Source: Desulfovibrio sp. TomC (GTDB lineage: Bacteria > Desulfobacterota > Desulfovibrionia > Desulfovibrionales > Desulfovibrionaceae). Taken from it: a stretch of 64,000 nt of DNA. Positions 27,652-37,696 of this stretch are shown here, in pieces (the first letter of the stretch is position 1; each line of letters opens with the position of its first letter). The stretch spans positions 1 to 64,000 of the forward strand of contig NZ_JSEH01000012.1 of the NCBI RefSeq assembly GCF_000801335.2. Reading direction: 5' to 3'. The notes under the pieces were generated by a model. That model was not told where the DNA came from. It saw only the letters and a list, made by a program, of their open reading frames with translations, and searched no databases. The translations under genes were made by a program, and so were the position numbers.

Positions 27652-29946
27652 TCACACGGCACCCCCGGCCGCCGGCGCCGTCGTCTTCATGCGCCAGTAC
27701 GTCAGCATCGCCGCCAGCACCATGGGCACGACGCCGGCGGCAATAAAGACCACGTCGCCTGGCATCCGGCCCCATTCGATGAGCCGGGTCAGGTCGCGAT
27801 TCAAGTAGTCCAACCCCCGGGCGTGCCAGTAGCCGTTTTGCAGCACGTCGTAGACCTGCAGCACGCCGCCCGGGAAGAGGCTGCCGGCCGCCATCATGGC
27901 CAGACCGATGTTGAGGCCCCAAAAGGAGATGCGGATCAGGCGCTGCGGCCCGGCCCACTGCTCGTCGGTGAGCACCTGCCGGAAGCAAAGCACCATGAGC
28001 GCCAGGGCTTCCATGCCGAACACGCCCATGAGGGCCATGTGGCCGTGGTTGGGCGTTAACAGCGTACCCACCTCGAAGTAGCTGACGATGGGCAGGTTGA
28101 TGAGAAAGCCGAAGATGCCGGCTCCGACGAAATTCCAGAACCCGACGGCCATGAGGAAGTAAAACGCCCACTTGTGCGGGATGTTGACCTGCCTGCCGCA
28201 GACGTCGCAGTGCGACCGGGTCAGCTTGACGAAATCCCAGGCGTCCAGGGTCAAAAGGGTCAGGGGCACCACTTCCATGGCGGAAAAAAGAGCCGACAGG
28301 GACATGTTGAGGTTGGACTGGCCGCTGAAGTACCAGTGGTGGCCGGTGCCCACGATGCCGCTGCCCAGAAACAGGATGGCGTCGAGGTAGATGACCCGGG
28401 CGGCAGTGGTGCGCGAGACCATGCCGAGCCTGAAAAAGGTCACGGCCACCATCACGGTGACGAACAGCTCGAAAAAGCCCTCGACCCACAGATGGATGAT
28501 CCAGAACCGCCAGTTGTCCACCACCGTGAAATTGGTGGTCGCGCCGAAGAAAAAGGCCGGCAGATAAAAGACCGGGATGGCCAGGGCGGCCAGCAGGAAC
28601 AAGGTCGTGATCTCGCGCCGGTTGGGATCGAGCAGGGCCGGCATGACGCTTCGAAGCAACATGAGCACCCAGCCGATCAGGCCGATGGCCAGGAGAATCT
28701 GCCAGCCCCGCCCCAGGTCGAGATATTCCCAGCCCTGGTGGCCGAACCAGAACCACAGATCCCCCAGCCACTGGCGAAGGCCGGCCAGTTCCCCGAAAAG
28801 ACTCCCGGCCACGACCAGGACCAAGGCCCAGAAGAGCCCATGCACAAGCCCCGCCTGCCCCCGGGGTTCCTTGTCGCCCAGAGCCTGCCCCAACAGCAGC
28901 CCTCCGGCCACGAAGGACGTGGCGATCCAGAAGATGGCCGATTGCAGGTGCCAGGTGCGCAGCAGATTGCTCGGCAGGATCGTGGTCAGGTCGAAGCCGT
29001 AGAAACTGCCCGGATCGGCCCGAAAATGGGCCGTGGCCCCGCCCACCATGACCTGGAAAAGAAACAGCAGCGCGGCCGCCAGGAAGTATTTGACCAGCCC
29101 CCGCTGGCCGGGTGTGGCCACGCCCGGAAGCATCTGCGGGTGGACATGCTCGCCCGTGCCCTTCCAGCCCAGGTAGTCGAACTTGCCAAAGGCCGACAGC
29201 ACCAGGGCTATGCCGGTGAGCAGGGTGATGAGGCTCAGCGCGCTCCACAACACGGTCTGGCTGGTCGGCGTATTGCCCAGGGCCGGATCGTAGGGGAAAT
29301 TATTGGTGTAGGAGAAATCCTGGTCCGGCCGGTTGGCGATGGAGGCCCAGGCCGTCCAGGCGAAAAAGGCGGTCAGATCATGCAGTTCCTTGGCGTCGCT
29401 GATGTATTTTGCCGGCAGACCGCCGCTTGCGGCCGAATCGGTGAAATAGCCCGTCCAAGCTGCGATCTGCTGCCGGAAGGCTTGGGCCTCAAAGGGCGTT
29501 AGCCGCAGGGTTTTGGCCTTCTCGTCATAGCGGTTTTCCTTGAGCAGCAGGGAAACTTCCTTGCCAAGGATTTCGCGCTCCTGGGGCGAGAGCGCCTCAA
29601 AATCCCGGCCAAACCGCTGGGGAGCCAGGCCCCGGCTGACGGACAGGCCCAGCTCGTGGAGATACTGGGCCGAAAAATCCGGCCCGAGATAGGCCCCGTG
29701 GCCCCAGATCGAACCGTTTTCCATGAGCCCGTATTTGAGGAAAATCTGCTGGCCGGCCACGATGTCCGCGCCCGTGAACACGACCTGGCCGGAGCCATCG
29801 CGGACGCTGTCCGGGACAGGCGGCGCATTGCGGTAGGATTGAAACGCGATAAGGATTTCCAGGGCAAAGCCGATCACCAGCGCCGCAACGACTCCCTTGC
29901 GCCACCAGGGCGACAAGGATGTCTCGGAAGTACCGTCGGATGGCAT
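27652..29946 (-). CDS. norB: Quinol-dependent nitric oxide reductase (qNOR)
   Basis: A 764-aa membrane enzyme that reduces NO to N2O using quinol. The N-terminal extension with a membrane anchor and a cytochrome-c-like fold ([20 protein letters not shown], about residues 54-73, no CxxCH) marks the single-subunit qNOR type. The catalytic NorB core has conserved histidines in [14 protein letters not shown], the [11 protein letters not shown] helix, [10 protein letters not shown] and [18 protein letters not shown]. The start at 29946 follows AAGGAGG. A monocistronic detoxification gene is likely, divergent from the DUF202 gene. Confidence 0.93.
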   Translation of the reverse strand: MPSDGTSETSLSPWWRKGVVAALVIGFALEILIAFQSYRNAPPVPDSVRDGSGQVVFTGADIVAGQQIFLKYGLMENGSIWGHGAYLGPDFSAQYLHELGLSVSRGLAPQRFGRDFEALSPQEREILGKEVSLLLKENRYDEKAKTLRLTPFEAQAFRQQIAAWTGYFTDSAASGGLPAKYISDAKELHDLTAFFAWTAWASIANRPDQDFSYTNNFPYDPALGNTPTSQTVLWSALSLITLLTGIALVLSAFGKFDYLGWKGTGEHVHPQMLPGVATPGQRGLVKYFLAAALLFLFQVMVGGATAHFRADPGSFYGFDLTTILPSNLLRTWHLQSAIFWIATSFVAGGLLLGQALGDKEPRGQAGLVHGLFWALVLVVAGSLFGELAGLRQWLGDLWFWFGHQGWEYLDLGRGWQILLAIGLIGWVLMLLRSVMPALLDPNRREITTLFLLAALAIPVFYLPAFFFGATTNFTVVDNWRFWIIHLWVEGFFELFVTVMVAVTFFRLGMVSRTTAARVIYLDAILFLGSGIVGTGHHWYFSGQSNLNMSLSALFSAMEVVPLTLLTLDAWDFVKLTRSHCDVCGRQVNIPHKWAFYFLMAVGFWNFVGAGIFGFLINLPIVSYFEVGTLLTPNHGHMALMGVFGMEALALMVLCFRQVLTDEQWAGPQRLIRISFWGLNIGLAMMAAGSLFPGGVLQVYDVLQNGYWHARGLDYLNRDLTRLIEWGRMPGDVVFIAAGVVPMVLAAMLTYWRMKTTAPAAGGAV

Positions 29947-29973
29947 GTCTCCCTCCTTTCCCGATGCAAAGAC

Positions 29974-29993
29974 AAGATGGATTGCTCCATCCT
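29974..29993. promoter_or_regulatory. Imperfect palindrome upstream of norB
   Basis: AAGATGGA-ttgc-TCCATCCT lies about 30 bases upstream of the norB start. The arms match at seven of eight positions. Its place over the likely promoter suggests an operator for an NO-responsive regulator. The AAGATG half resembles NsrR-type sites, but this is only a resemblance. Confidence 0.35.
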
Positions 29994-30177
29994 ACGCTGG
30001 ATTCGACCGAACGCAATGGGTTGGCGCGTTTTCCCTGCCCTGGCAGCGCCCCTGGCCTTGCAGCCAGGCAGCCGACGCCGTCCATCCGTCGCCGTCCCGC
30101 GTCCGCCGTCGTCCCGCGTTGACCACTGCGCCCCTGCCGGGCTATTCCATGGCAGCCTCAGCTCACAAGGAGTCGCC

Positions 30178-30612
30178 ATGCCGGATGCCGCACCCAATGA
30201 CCAGACCAACCACCCCTATGATCTGACCAACCCGCAGGTGCTTCTCGCCTGGCAGCGCAACCATCTGGCCAACGAGCGCACCTTTCTGGCCTGGTGCCGC
30301 ACCGGCCTGGCCCTTTTCGGCTTCAGCTTCGTCATCGAGCGTTTCGACTTCTTTATCCGCCAACTACAAAACGTCCCCATGTTCGAGGGCATGGCCCAAA
30401 AGCATCTGCACACCGAGGCCGTGACCCTGTCCACCTTTGCCGTGGGCGTTTTGGTCATGGTTGTGGCGGTGTGGCGCTTCTGGTACATCCGCCGCTGCAT
30501 CAACACCGGGGCCAAGGTCTTTTCCCCGACCCCTGACATCATTTTCACTGTGGCCGTGATCGGCATGATCCTCGGCCTGTCTTCGGTCTTCTGGCATCTG
30601 ATCATGCAGTAA
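30178..30612 (+). CDS. DUF202-family inner-membrane protein
   Basis: A 144-aa protein with three membrane helices. [20 protein letters not shown] (about residues 29-48) is the DUF202/YidH signature. AAGGAG precedes the ATG at 30178. Family members are inner-membrane proteins of unknown biochemical role. It is the first gene of a rightward run with the Cache protein (22 bases on) and the CobD-CobQ fusion. Confidence 0.85.
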   Translation: MPDAAPNDQTNHPYDLTNPQVLLAWQRNHLANERTFLAWCRTGLALFGFSFVIERFDFFIRQLQNVPMFEGMAQKHLHTEAVTLSTFAVGVLVMVVAVWRFWYIRRCINTGAKVFSPTPDIIFTVAVIGMILGLSSVFWHLIMQ

Positions 30613-30634
30613 CCGCCCCGAGAGAGGAGCCGCC

Positions 30635-31705
30635 ATGCGCGCCCTGACTGTTTTCTTGCTGGCGCTCTTAGCCGCCGGCAGCCTTCTGCCCGCCCGGGTC
30701 CGGGCCGAGGCCGCGCCTTCGCCCCTGGCCGCCGCCCTGGTCGCCACTGCGGCCGGCCGCCTGGACGATGCCCTGACCGCCCTGGAGCAAAGCGCCAAGG
30801 GCCTGGGCGCGGCCTACCGCGACCTCGCCCGCACCGCCCCCCCGCCAAGCCCGGAAGAACGCAGCCGGGCGCTCCAGAGCTACGCCATTAAAGACGGCAC
30901 TGTGTCCTTCCGCGACCTGCAAGGCCCCTGCGGCCCGGAACCGGCGGCCAAGGCCCCCTGCCAGTCGCTCTTTTTTTATGACGGCGAAAATTTCACCGAC
31001 GACACCTTCCGCGAGATCTCCGTCCTGTCCCGGCTGGCCCCGGCCATGGCCGCCAGCTATGACGCGCTGCCCTCGTCCTGGGTCTACCTGACCACCCCGG
31101 GCCAGAGCTTTGCCATCTATCCCCACCTCCCCCTGGCCGAGGCCGTCAACAACTATAAGCCCACGGACAAAGGCTTTTACACGGTGGCCGATTTTGCCGG
31201 CAAAGCCTGCGGCTGGGAGTCGCCCTATCTCGATCTGGCCGGCGACGGCATGATGGTCACGGTGTCCTGCCCGGTCTACGACGGGGAAACCCTCCTGGCC
31301 GTGGCCTCCCGCGACGTCACCATCCCCCAGCTCTCCAGCCGGATACTGGCCGATCTGGCGGCCATTCCCGGAGCCAGGGCCGTCATCATCAACCGGCGCG
31401 GCAAGGCCATTGCCGCCAGCGACCCCAAACTGGCCGCCTTTATGGACAGTGAAAACGCCAAGGCCGGCGACGCGGTCGTTTACTTCCGGGCGGACCGGGG
31501 ACTGGCCGCCATGGGCCTGGAAAAGGGGCTGTCTTCACCGGATGCGGCGTTAAACGCCGCTGGCGAGGCCGTCATCGAACGGGCTGAAACGGAAAAACGC
31601 TGGCCCATGGTCTTGGCCCAGGGCAAGGAGCTGGTCCTGGCCGCAAGGCTTCGCGCCACGGGCTGGTATCTGGTCATGCTCGTGCCGCAAAGGGCAGGCA
31701 GATAA
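30635..31705 (+). CDS. Exported stand-alone Cache-type sensor domain protein
   Basis: A 356-aa protein with a Sec signal ([20 protein letters not shown]) and a periplasmic double-Cache-like ligand-binding region. [39 protein letters not shown] and [20 protein letters not shown] are the segments I read as Cache. Unlike chemoreceptors or sensor kinases there is no second membrane helix and no output domain, so it must act through a partner or as a soluble binding protein. Its stop overlaps the CobD-CobQ start by one base (TAATG). Confidence 0.7.
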   Translation: MRALTVFLLALLAAGSLLPARVRAEAAPSPLAAALVATAAGRLDDALTALEQSAKGLGAAYRDLARTAPPPSPEERSRALQSYAIKDGTVSFRDLQGPCGPEPAAKAPCQSLFFYDGENFTDDTFREISVLSRLAPAMAASYDALPSSWVYLTTPGQSFAIYPHLPLAEAVNNYKPTDKGFYTVADFAGKACGWESPYLDLAGDGMMVTVSCPVYDGETLLAVASRDVTIPQLSSRILADLAAIPGARAVIINRRGKAIAASDPKLAAFMDSENAKAGDAVVYFRADRGLAAMGLEKGLSSPDAALNAAGEAVIERAETEKRWPMVLAQGKELVLAARLRATGWYLVMLVPQRAGR

Positions 31706-34293
31706 TGCAACAACAATCCTTTCCCCACGGCGGCAACCTGCGCGCCCTGGCCGCCGCCTGCGGCCGCGACCCGGCCGACATCCTGGACGCCTCGGCCAGC
31801 ATCAATCCGCTGGGGCCGCCGCCCTGGCTGCGCGACGCCGTAGGCGCCGGCGTCTCCGATCTCATCCATTACCCGGACCCGGAAGCCACCGATCTCATTG
31901 CCGCTGCCGTCGCCCGCTACGGCGCGCCAGCCTCGCATTTCGTGGCCGGCAACGGCACGAGCGAACTCCTTTTTGCCCTGCCCCGCTGCACCGGACTGGC
32001 CCGGGCGGTCATCCCTTCCCCAGCCTACGCCGACTATGCCACGGCCAGCCATAAGTCCGGCATGGACGTGCGCCGTCTGCCCGGGTCGGAACTCGACGGC
32101 TTCGCCCTGCACATCGACCGCGTCGAGGCGGTCCTGCGCTCGCCGTCCATGGTCGTTATCGCCAGTCCGGCCAATCCCACCGGCGCACTGGCCAGCGTGG
32201 CCGACATCGTGGCCCTGGCCGACCGGCATCCCCAGAGCCTTTTCGTGGTGGACGAAGCCTTTGCCGACTTCGTTCCCGATTTCGTCAGTCTGGCCGGGGA
32301 CCGGCCCCACAACGTGGCCGTGCTGCTGTCGCTGACCAAGAGCTTCGCTATTCCGGGCCTGCGCCTGGGACTCTTGGCCGCCAGTCCCGATCTGGCCGAC
32401 TGGGTGCGCCGCAGCCTGCCGCCCTGGTCGGTCAGCTCCCTGGCCCAGGCCGTGGGCACCCGGGCCTTGGCCGACGCCGACTTCCTGGAAGCCACCCGCC
32501 GGGCCCTGCCGCCCCTGCGCGAAGCCCTGGCCGCCGGACTGGCTGCCCTTGGGCTGACGGTCTTTCCCGGCGCAGCCAATTTCCTGCTGGCCCGGCTGTC
32601 CCTGACCGGCCCCAATGCCCCGGAGGTCTGCCGCCGGATGCTGGTCGAGCACGGCGTGGCCCTGCGCGACTGCTCCAATTTTTCCGGCCTCACCGACCGC
32701 TATCTGCGCATCGCCGTGCGCCCCCTGGCCGAAACCCGGCGCATTCTGGACGGGCTGGCCGCCGTCCTTGACGCCTGCCCCATCCCGGCCACCCGCCCCA
32801 AACGCCCCACCCCGGCGCTCATGCTCCAGGGCACGGCCTCCAATGCCGGCAAATCCGTGCTGACCGCCGGCATCGGCCGGTTGCTGGCCCGGGCCGGCTA
32901 CCGCGTGGCCCCGTTCAAGTCCCAGAACATGTCGCTCAATTCCGGGGTCACGGCTGACGGCCTGGAAATGGGCCGGGCGCAGATCGTCCAGGCCCGGGCC
33001 TGCCGCTTGGCCCCGGACGCCCGCATGAACCCCATCCTGCTCAAGCCCACTTCGGAGTGCGGCTCCCAGGTCATTGTGCTTGGCAAGCCGGTCGGCACCA
33101 TGCGGGTGGGCGAGTACATCACATATAAGCCCACGGCCTTTGCCGCAGCCAAGGACGCCTACGACGCCCTGGCCGGCGAGGTTGACGTCATGGTCATCGA
33201 GGGCGCGGGCAGCCCGGCCGAGATCAATTTGAAGGCCCATGACATCGTCAACATGGCCATGGCCCGCCATGCCGGGGCGCGCGTGCTGCTGGCCGCCGAC
33301 ATCGACCGGGGCGGAGCCTATGCCGGACTTCTGGGCACCATGGAATGTCTGCCCGAAGACGAGCGGGCCATGGTTGCCGGCTATATCTTAAACCGCTTCC
33401 GAGGCGACGCCGGCCTGCTGGCTCCGGCCAACGCCTTTTTGCGGCGGCGCACCGGCCGCGACGTGCTGGCCGTGATGCCGTATCTGTCCCACCTTGGGTT
33501 GCCGGAAGAGGATTCGGTGACTTTTAAAGAGGGGGGAAGCCTGCCCGAGACATTGCCCGGCGACGCAACACTGCTCGACATCGCGGTCATCGACCTGCCC
33601 CATGGGTCCAATTTCACCGACTGCGACGCCTTTGCCGTGGAGAGCGACGTCCGGGTGCGCCGGGTGACGGCGGCTGCGCGTCTGGGCCGGCCCGACGCGG
33701 TCATCGTGCCCGGCAGCAAGAACACCCTGGCCGATCTGGCCTGGCTTCGGGATTCGGGCCTGGCGGCGGCCATTTCGGCCCTGGCCGGGGAAGGGAAAAC
33801 CGAGGTGGTGGGGCTGTGCGCCGGGTTGCAGATGCTCGGGCAAACGGTCAGCGATCCGCTTGGCCTGGAGTCGGGACGCGGCGAGGCGGCCGGGCTGGGG
33901 CTTTTGCCCCTGGCCACCACGCTTGCCGCTGAAAAGACCCTGACCCTGACCCAGGCGGTCCACACGGCCACGGGCCTCCCGCTTGCCGGCTATGAGATCC
34001 ATCACGGCGTGACCACGGCCAAGGACGGGCTGGGCGTGGCCGTGGCGCGGGCCGACGGCGCAGCCATCGGCTACGCTGCGGCAGACGGCCCCATCTGGGG
34101 GGCCTACCTGCACGGCATCTTCGACGCCGACGCCTATCGCCGGGCCTTTTGCGACGGCCTGCGCGCCCGGCGGGGACTGGCTCCGGTCGGCCGTCTGGCC
34201 GTCTACGACATCGAACCGGCCCTGGACCGCCTGGCCGACGCCATCGAGTCCAGCCTGGGCCTGGCCGCCGTGGTCCGGCTGCTTGGCTTGTAG
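31705..34293 (+). CDS. cobQ: CobD-CobQ fusion (threonine-phosphate decarboxylase / cobyric acid synthase)
   Basis: An 862-aa bifunctional corrinoid enzyme. Residues 1 to about 355 are a fold-type I PLP enzyme of the CobD/CobC type ([22 protein letters not shown], and [14 protein letters not shown] with the PLP lysine K212), which makes aminopropanol phosphate. After a PATRPKRPT linker, residues 371-862 are Cob[21 protein letters not shown] and [13 protein letters not shown] in the ATP-dependent synthetase part, and a glutamine amidotransferase with [11 protein letters not shown] (Cys at about 705) and GAYLHGIFD (His), amidating adenosylcobyrinic diamide. No frameshift or stop at the junction. 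Confidence 0.93.
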   Translation: MQQQSFPHGGNLRALAAACGRDPADILDASASINPLGPPPWLRDAVGAGVSDLIHYPDPEATDLIAAAVARYGAPASHFVAGNGTSELLFALPRCTGLARAVIPSPAYADYATASHKSGMDVRRLPGSELDGFALHIDRVEAVLRSPSMVVIASPANPTGALASVADIVALADRHPQSLFVVDEAFADFVPDFVSLAGDRPHNVAVLLSLTKSFAIPGLRLGLLAASPDLADWVRRSLPPWSVSSLAQAVGTRALADADFLEATRRALPPLREALAAGLAALGLTVFPGAANFLLARLSLTGPNAPEVCRRMLVEHGVALRDCSNFSGLTDRYLRIAVRPLAETRRILDGLAAVLDACPIPATRPKRPTPALMLQGTASNAGKSVLTAGIGRLLARAGYRVAPFKSQNMSLNSGVTADGLEMGRAQIVQARACRLAPDARMNPILLKPTSECGSQVIVLGKPVGTMRVGEYITYKPTAFAAAKDAYDALAGEVDVMVIEGAGSPAEINLKAHDIVNMAMARHAGARVLLAADIDRGGAYAGLLGTMECLPEDERAMVAGYILNRFRGDAGLLAPANAFLRRRTGRDVLAVMPYLSHLGLPEEDSVTFKEGGSLPETLPGDATLLDIAVIDLPHGSNFTDCDAFAVESDVRVRRVTAAARLGRPDAVIVPGSKNTLADLAWLRDSGLAAAISALAGEGKTEVVGLCAGLQMLGQTVSDPLGLESGRGEAAGLGLLPLATTLAAEKTLTLTQAVHTATGLPLAGYEIHHGVTTAKDGLGVAVARADGAAIGYAAADGPIWGAYLHGIFDADAYRRAFCDGLRARRGLAPVGRLAVYDIEPALDRLADAIESSLGLAAVVRLLGL

Positions 34294-34334
34294 CCTTGCG
34301 TCCGCGCGGCTGATTCCCGTTTTTTCCTGCACGG

Positions 34335-34356
34335 CTTCCAAGCACCGGCTTGGAAG
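34335..34356 (+). terminator. Hairpin downstream of the CobD-CobQ gene
   Basis: CTTCCAAGC (34335-34343) and GCTTGGAAG (34348-34356) pair perfectly around ACCG, about 40 bases after the stop. No U tract. Confidence 0.55.
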
Positions 34357-34362
34357 TGTGCG

Positions 34363-34428
34363 CGGTCAAATCAAACAGCCCCCAGGTGGGTTTCCAAAGG
34401 GCACTGCCCTTTGGCCGCCGGAGGCACT
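34363..34428. repeat. GC-rich palindromic repeat, copy 5
   Basis: GTCAAATCAAACAGCCCCCAGG and AAAGGGCACTGCCCTTT followed by GGCCGCCGGAGGCA match the right half of the 170-bp repeats at 27.6 and 38.6 kb. A shortened copy of that family. Confidence 0.65.
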
Positions 34429-34473
34429 CTTTTTATTCTCCGCCTCTCCCCCCGCCACGCAACAAAACCGCCC

Positions 34474-34519
34474 GCCGTATTGGCCGCGTTTTCCAAAAAG
34501 AAAACGCGGCCAATACGGC
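34474..34519. terminator. 20-bp perfect palindrome between convergent genes
   Basis: The arm 34474-34493 (GCCGTATTGGCCGCGTTTTC) is perfectly complementary to 34500-34519 with a CAAAAA loop, and pairing can extend outward through CCCGCC/GGCGGG with a 2-base bulge. It lies about 35 bases beyond the stop of the leftward FmdB-type gene and faces the CobD-CobQ gene. On the minus strand it ends in GUUUUGUU, so it could terminate leftward transcription. The stem is far longer than a normal terminator. Confidence 0.6.
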
Positions 34520-34555
34520 GCAGGCGGGAAAATCTCGGGGGTCGCCGGCAGGCGG

Positions 34556-34900
34556 CTACGAGCTGGCGTCTGAACTGGCGGAAGCGCTCGAACCGGCGCT
34601 GGGGCAGGACGAACAGGAACCGGAAGAACAGGGCGAGGCAGCCGGGGCAGCATCGGCGGCCGGGGCGTCGGACGACTTGGCCGTGCCGCCCTCTCCGCCG
34701 CCCGAGGCGCTGCAACCGCCGTTGGCCTTGTAGTCGGTGACGTACCAGCCCGTGCCCTTGAGCACGAAGGACGTGTTGGACATGAAGCGCTTGCCGGGCG
34801 CGCCGCAGTACTCGCACGGCGCTTCATCGACATCGAAGCGGCGCTGCAGCACTTCAAATTCCTTGCCACACTTGGTGCATTTGTATTCGTAGATGGGCAT
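34556..34900 (-). CDS. FmdB-family zinc-ribbon protein
   Basis: A 114-aa protein whose first 55 residues are the FmdB/CxxC_CXXC_SSSS domain: [33 protein letters not shown] and the [10 protein letters not shown] end. The two CxxC pairs bind one zinc. The last 50 residues are Ser/Ala/Gly-rich and disordered with extra cysteines ([11 protein letters not shown]). The family is named after a putative regulator of formamidase, but its biochemical role is not established. Confidence 0.88.
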   Translation of the reverse strand: MPIYEYKCTKCGKEFEVLQRRFDVDEAPCEYCGAPGKRFMSNTSFVLKGTGWYVTDYKANGGCSASGGGEGGTAKSSDAPAADAAPAASPCSSGSCSSCPSAGSSASASSDASS

Positions 34901-35280
34901 GATCCTCTCCCCAAAACAAGGCTTGCGACCGTAAAATCCGGCCGAAACCAGTCCACCTTAAGCCCCTGTTTGTCAAGGGCCGTCCCTGCTGCCGCAATTT
35001 TTTGAGCAGCACTCGGCAACGTCGAGCGCCAATTAGAATAAGCGGTTACCCCGGGCAGTCAAGGGGCGCTGCGGGCGAAAAACCCGTCTGCGCGGGCTTT
35101 CCCGGCCGGATGCGGCCGCCTGTGGAGGGCCGTGTCCCCAACGGCGCCGCGGTGTCGGGGTTTTCCCGGCCGGGAGCGGACGTCAGCGGGGCGCATCCCG
35201 TCCGACCGGGCCGCCGTGCCCCGGATGTTCCCGGCCGGGAACGGACGGGCGCGGGCGACCGGGCCGGGACTGGCCGGAGA
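34901..35280. other. 380-bp gene-free stretch with three spaced CCCGGCCGG palindromes
   Basis: No credible gene. From 35090 on, TTTCCCGGCCGGATGCGG (35098-35115), TTTTCCCGGCCGGGAGCGGA (35161-35180) and GTTCCCGGCCGGGAACGGAC (35227-35246) recur at intervals of 63-66 bases. The last is a perfect 16-bp palindrome. They lie just downstream of the leftward radical SAM gene. Confidence 0.5.
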
Positions 35281-37290
35281 TCAGGCCCGGCCGGCCGGCG
35301 GCGAGGCGAGGCCGGGCAGCAGGTTGCCCTCGCCGCCCGCATTGACCTGCCGGCCGTAGGCCAGGATGTACTCCGGGTAGCTCAGTTGGAAAAGCGCCTG
35401 GGCCTTGGCCACGGCCTGGCGCAGCTCCTGCGACCCGCCGCCTTCGCGTCTGTCCAGGGCGGCCTCGGCCAGGGGGACGATGGGCAGGTAAAAAATGCGC
35501 AGGGCGGCATCAATGGCCGCAACGGCGACTGCGTCGCTGTCTTCCTGCAACAAGAACGCAAAGGCGTCCTGGGCCTTGACGCCCCGGTAGTGGGCCATGC
35601 TCTCGGCCAGGACAAGACGGTTTTCCGGGCGGACCGTCTCGGCGTGGGCAAACAGGGCGTCGAGGTCCAGGCCGGCCAACGGGGAGGTAAATCCCAGGGC
35701 TGCCAGCCGGACCTTGGAAATCGATTCGTGGCGCAGCTGATTGAGGAGAACGACGCCGGCCAAGCGGAAGAAACGCTCGGCCGTGTCATTGCCCTGCCGC
35801 CACAGCGGATCGACCTCCTCGGCCAGGATCGGGCCGATGTCGCCTGCCCCCCCAGCGTCGGCATTGGCGCTGTCCTGGAGAAACTGCATGACAACCCGCT
35901 CCCCCTGCTTCCAGAAGCCGTGACTTTCCGTGTAATATTTCAGGAACAGGGTCTCGCGGCTGGAATTGAGAAAATACGGCAGCAGATAGCCCATGCAATA
36001 ACTCTTTTGCTGATAGGCGACATAGCTCTCCATGGCCGGCAGCACCTGATAAAAAATGGTGCAGCATTGATCAAAGAGCTTTTGGACGGCCGCATCCTGC
36101 AAGGCGTATTTCTTGATGCCAATGGACGGCTTTTCGTCAAAATTCTCGGTTATTTCATCGGCAATAGCCGACCCTTTGTAGCAGGTCAGCTTGGAATTCA
36201 TGGATTCGAGCGACTGGAAATGAATCCGCTTCATGACGTTTATGGTGTCGTTTATTTCCGACACCTTGGTCCACTGGTCAAAAAAGATGAAGCCCGGATT
36301 GGTGGTAATGCCGAGGTCATTGAGCGTACTGATGGCCTCGATGTGCTCCTCGACGGTTTCCTGCTTGCGGTAGCGGTCGAGCACGGGCTGCGAAAACGAT
36401 TCGATGCCCAGAAAGACGCCGGACAGCCCGGCCTTTTTAAGCAGCGTAAAGAGTTGCGTCTCAATGGCCGCCGAGCGGCACATGAAGCCAAACCGGATAT
36501 CCGGCAGCTTTTCCAGGACCAGATGGGCGAAGCGCTCGGCCCGTTGGCGAGAATTGGCCGTTGGCAGCACGAAATTATCGTCTACAAAATAGAAATGGGC
36601 GCAGTGGTGGCGCTTGTGGATGAACTCCATCTCGGCCACGACATCCTCGATATTGCGCGGCCGCCAGCCCTTTTTCCCGCCGGGCTGGGGGATGCTGCAA
36701 AAACTGCAACGGTATGGGCAGCCGCGGGAGGATGAGATGCTCGTTTGCGGATGCAGCCGCAGCTGCCAGGGCAGCATGTCCCGCGCCGGCCAGCCCACGG
36801 CGTCCACGTCCAGGGGAACATCCTGGGACACCTCCAGCACATCCTGCGCCCCAGTCCCGGCAGCGGCGTCAAGGGCGGTCAGAAGCGGCGCCACCAGGGC
36901 TTCGCCTTCCCCCCGGACAATGGCGTCCGGGTGAAACATCCCCAGCTCGTCCGTGGCCAGCGAGGTGGGCAGGATGCCGCCCAGGACAATCCGTATCGAC
37001 GGATCGAATTCCTTGATCTGTGCCGCCACCTGCACGCCCCCGTTGGCGTTCATGGTGGACAGCGACAGGCCGACATAGTCCGGAGACAATTTTTGAAGGA
37101 GCGGCTTGATGAATTTCCCGGCCGGGTCCACAATCGAGCAGTCCCAGATATGGGCCTCGTGGCTGTCGCCAAGCTCGCGGCGAACGGCTGCGGCAATATA
37201 GCCCAGGCCAAGATTTTCCAGATGCAGTTGTTTGCCGACATCCGCATTGGCCGGGGGATTGATCAGGAGCAGCTGTTTTTTCGACCGCAT
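35281..37290 (-). CDS. Radical SAM protein with B12-binding-type N-terminal domain
   Basis: A 669-aa protein. Residues about 1-150 form a Rossmann-like B12-binding-type domain (LLLINPPANADVG, GLGYIAAAVRREL, IRIVLGG) without an evident DxHxxG cobalamin histidine motif. Residues about 185-400 are the radical SAM barrel with SSSRGCPYRCSFCSIP (CxxxCxxC) and FVDDNF. The last 250 residues are helical and unassigned. The architecture is that of BchE-like methylases, cyclases and oxidoreductases, but no neighbour reveals the substrate. The start has a weak ribosome binding site. Confidence 0.85.
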   Translation of the reverse strand: MRSKKQLLLINPPANADVGKQLHLENLGLGYIAAAVRRELGDSHEAHIWDCSIVDPAGKFIKPLLQKLSPDYVGLSLSTMNANGGVQVAAQIKEFDPSIRIVLGGILPTSLATDELGMFHPDAIVRGEGEALVAPLLTALDAAAGTGAQDVLEVSQDVPLDVDAVGWPARDMLPWQLRLHPQTSISSSRGCPYRCSFCSIPQPGGKKGWRPRNIEDVVAEMEFIHKRHHCAHFYFVDDNFVLPTANSRQRAERFAHLVLEKLPDIRFGFMCRSAAIETQLFTLLKKAGLSGVFLGIESFSQPVLDRYRKQETVEEHIEAISTLNDLGITTNPGFIFFDQWTKVSEINDTINVMKRIHFQSLESMNSKLTCYKGSAIADEITENFDEKPSIGIKKYALQDAAVQKLFDQCCTIFYQVLPAMESYVAYQQKSYCMGYLLPYFLNSSRETLFLKYYTESHGFWKQGERVVMQFLQDSANADAGGAGDIGPILAEEVDPLWRQGNDTAERFFRLAGVVLLNQLRHESISKVRLAALGFTSPLAGLDLDALFAHAETVRPENRLVLAESMAHYRGVKAQDAFAFLLQEDSDAVAVAAIDAALRIFYLPIVPLAEAALDRREGGGSQELRQAVAKAQALFQLSYPEYILAYGRQVNAGGEGNLLPGLASPPAGRA

Positions 37291-37696
37291 GATCTGACGC
37301 CTGTGAGGGGATGGCAGGTTTGCGCGGGCCGGCCGAAGACCGACGGATCGTCGCCAACGGCGGCGTCTGCCATCTGTTGCCGGTCATGGACGAGGGGCCG
37401 GCGAAATTCAGGCAGTCTGTCTCCCGCTACTTCTTTTCAGGCAAGGTACGCGGAATCCGCCCCTTTTTCCACGCCAATCTTTGGGCCGCTTACCCGCTTG
37501 GGCCTAAAGCATCAGCGGCCATGGCCAGGGGACAGGAACCGGGAAGGAAGTGCGGCGGACCGCGCCAGCGGACAGCCCGCCAGCCGGACAAACAAATCGG
37601 GCCGGGGCTTTGCGGATTGCGCCAGCGCTCCACGCTTTGCACAAAAGGCAGCCACGGCCCGAAACAGGCAAGGCAAACTATTTTCTACGCCCGCGA
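37291..37696. other. 405-bp stretch without a supported gene
   Basis: Open frames here have no ribosome binding site and an arginine/glutamine-rich composition typical of non-coding high-GC DNA. It separates the MucR-like gene from the radical SAM gene, both leftward, and presumably contains the promoter of the latter. I see no convincing hairpin or repeat. Confidence 0.5.

Noticed and set aside
28174-29502. Long rightward open frame antisense to norB
   Set aside because: Low-complexity antisense translation. The qNOR catalytic histidine motifs on the other strand are decisive.
31480-33270. Long leftward open frame antisense to the CobD-CobQ fusion
   Set aside because: Gly/Gln/His-rich shadow of the CobD and CobQ domains, without start signals.
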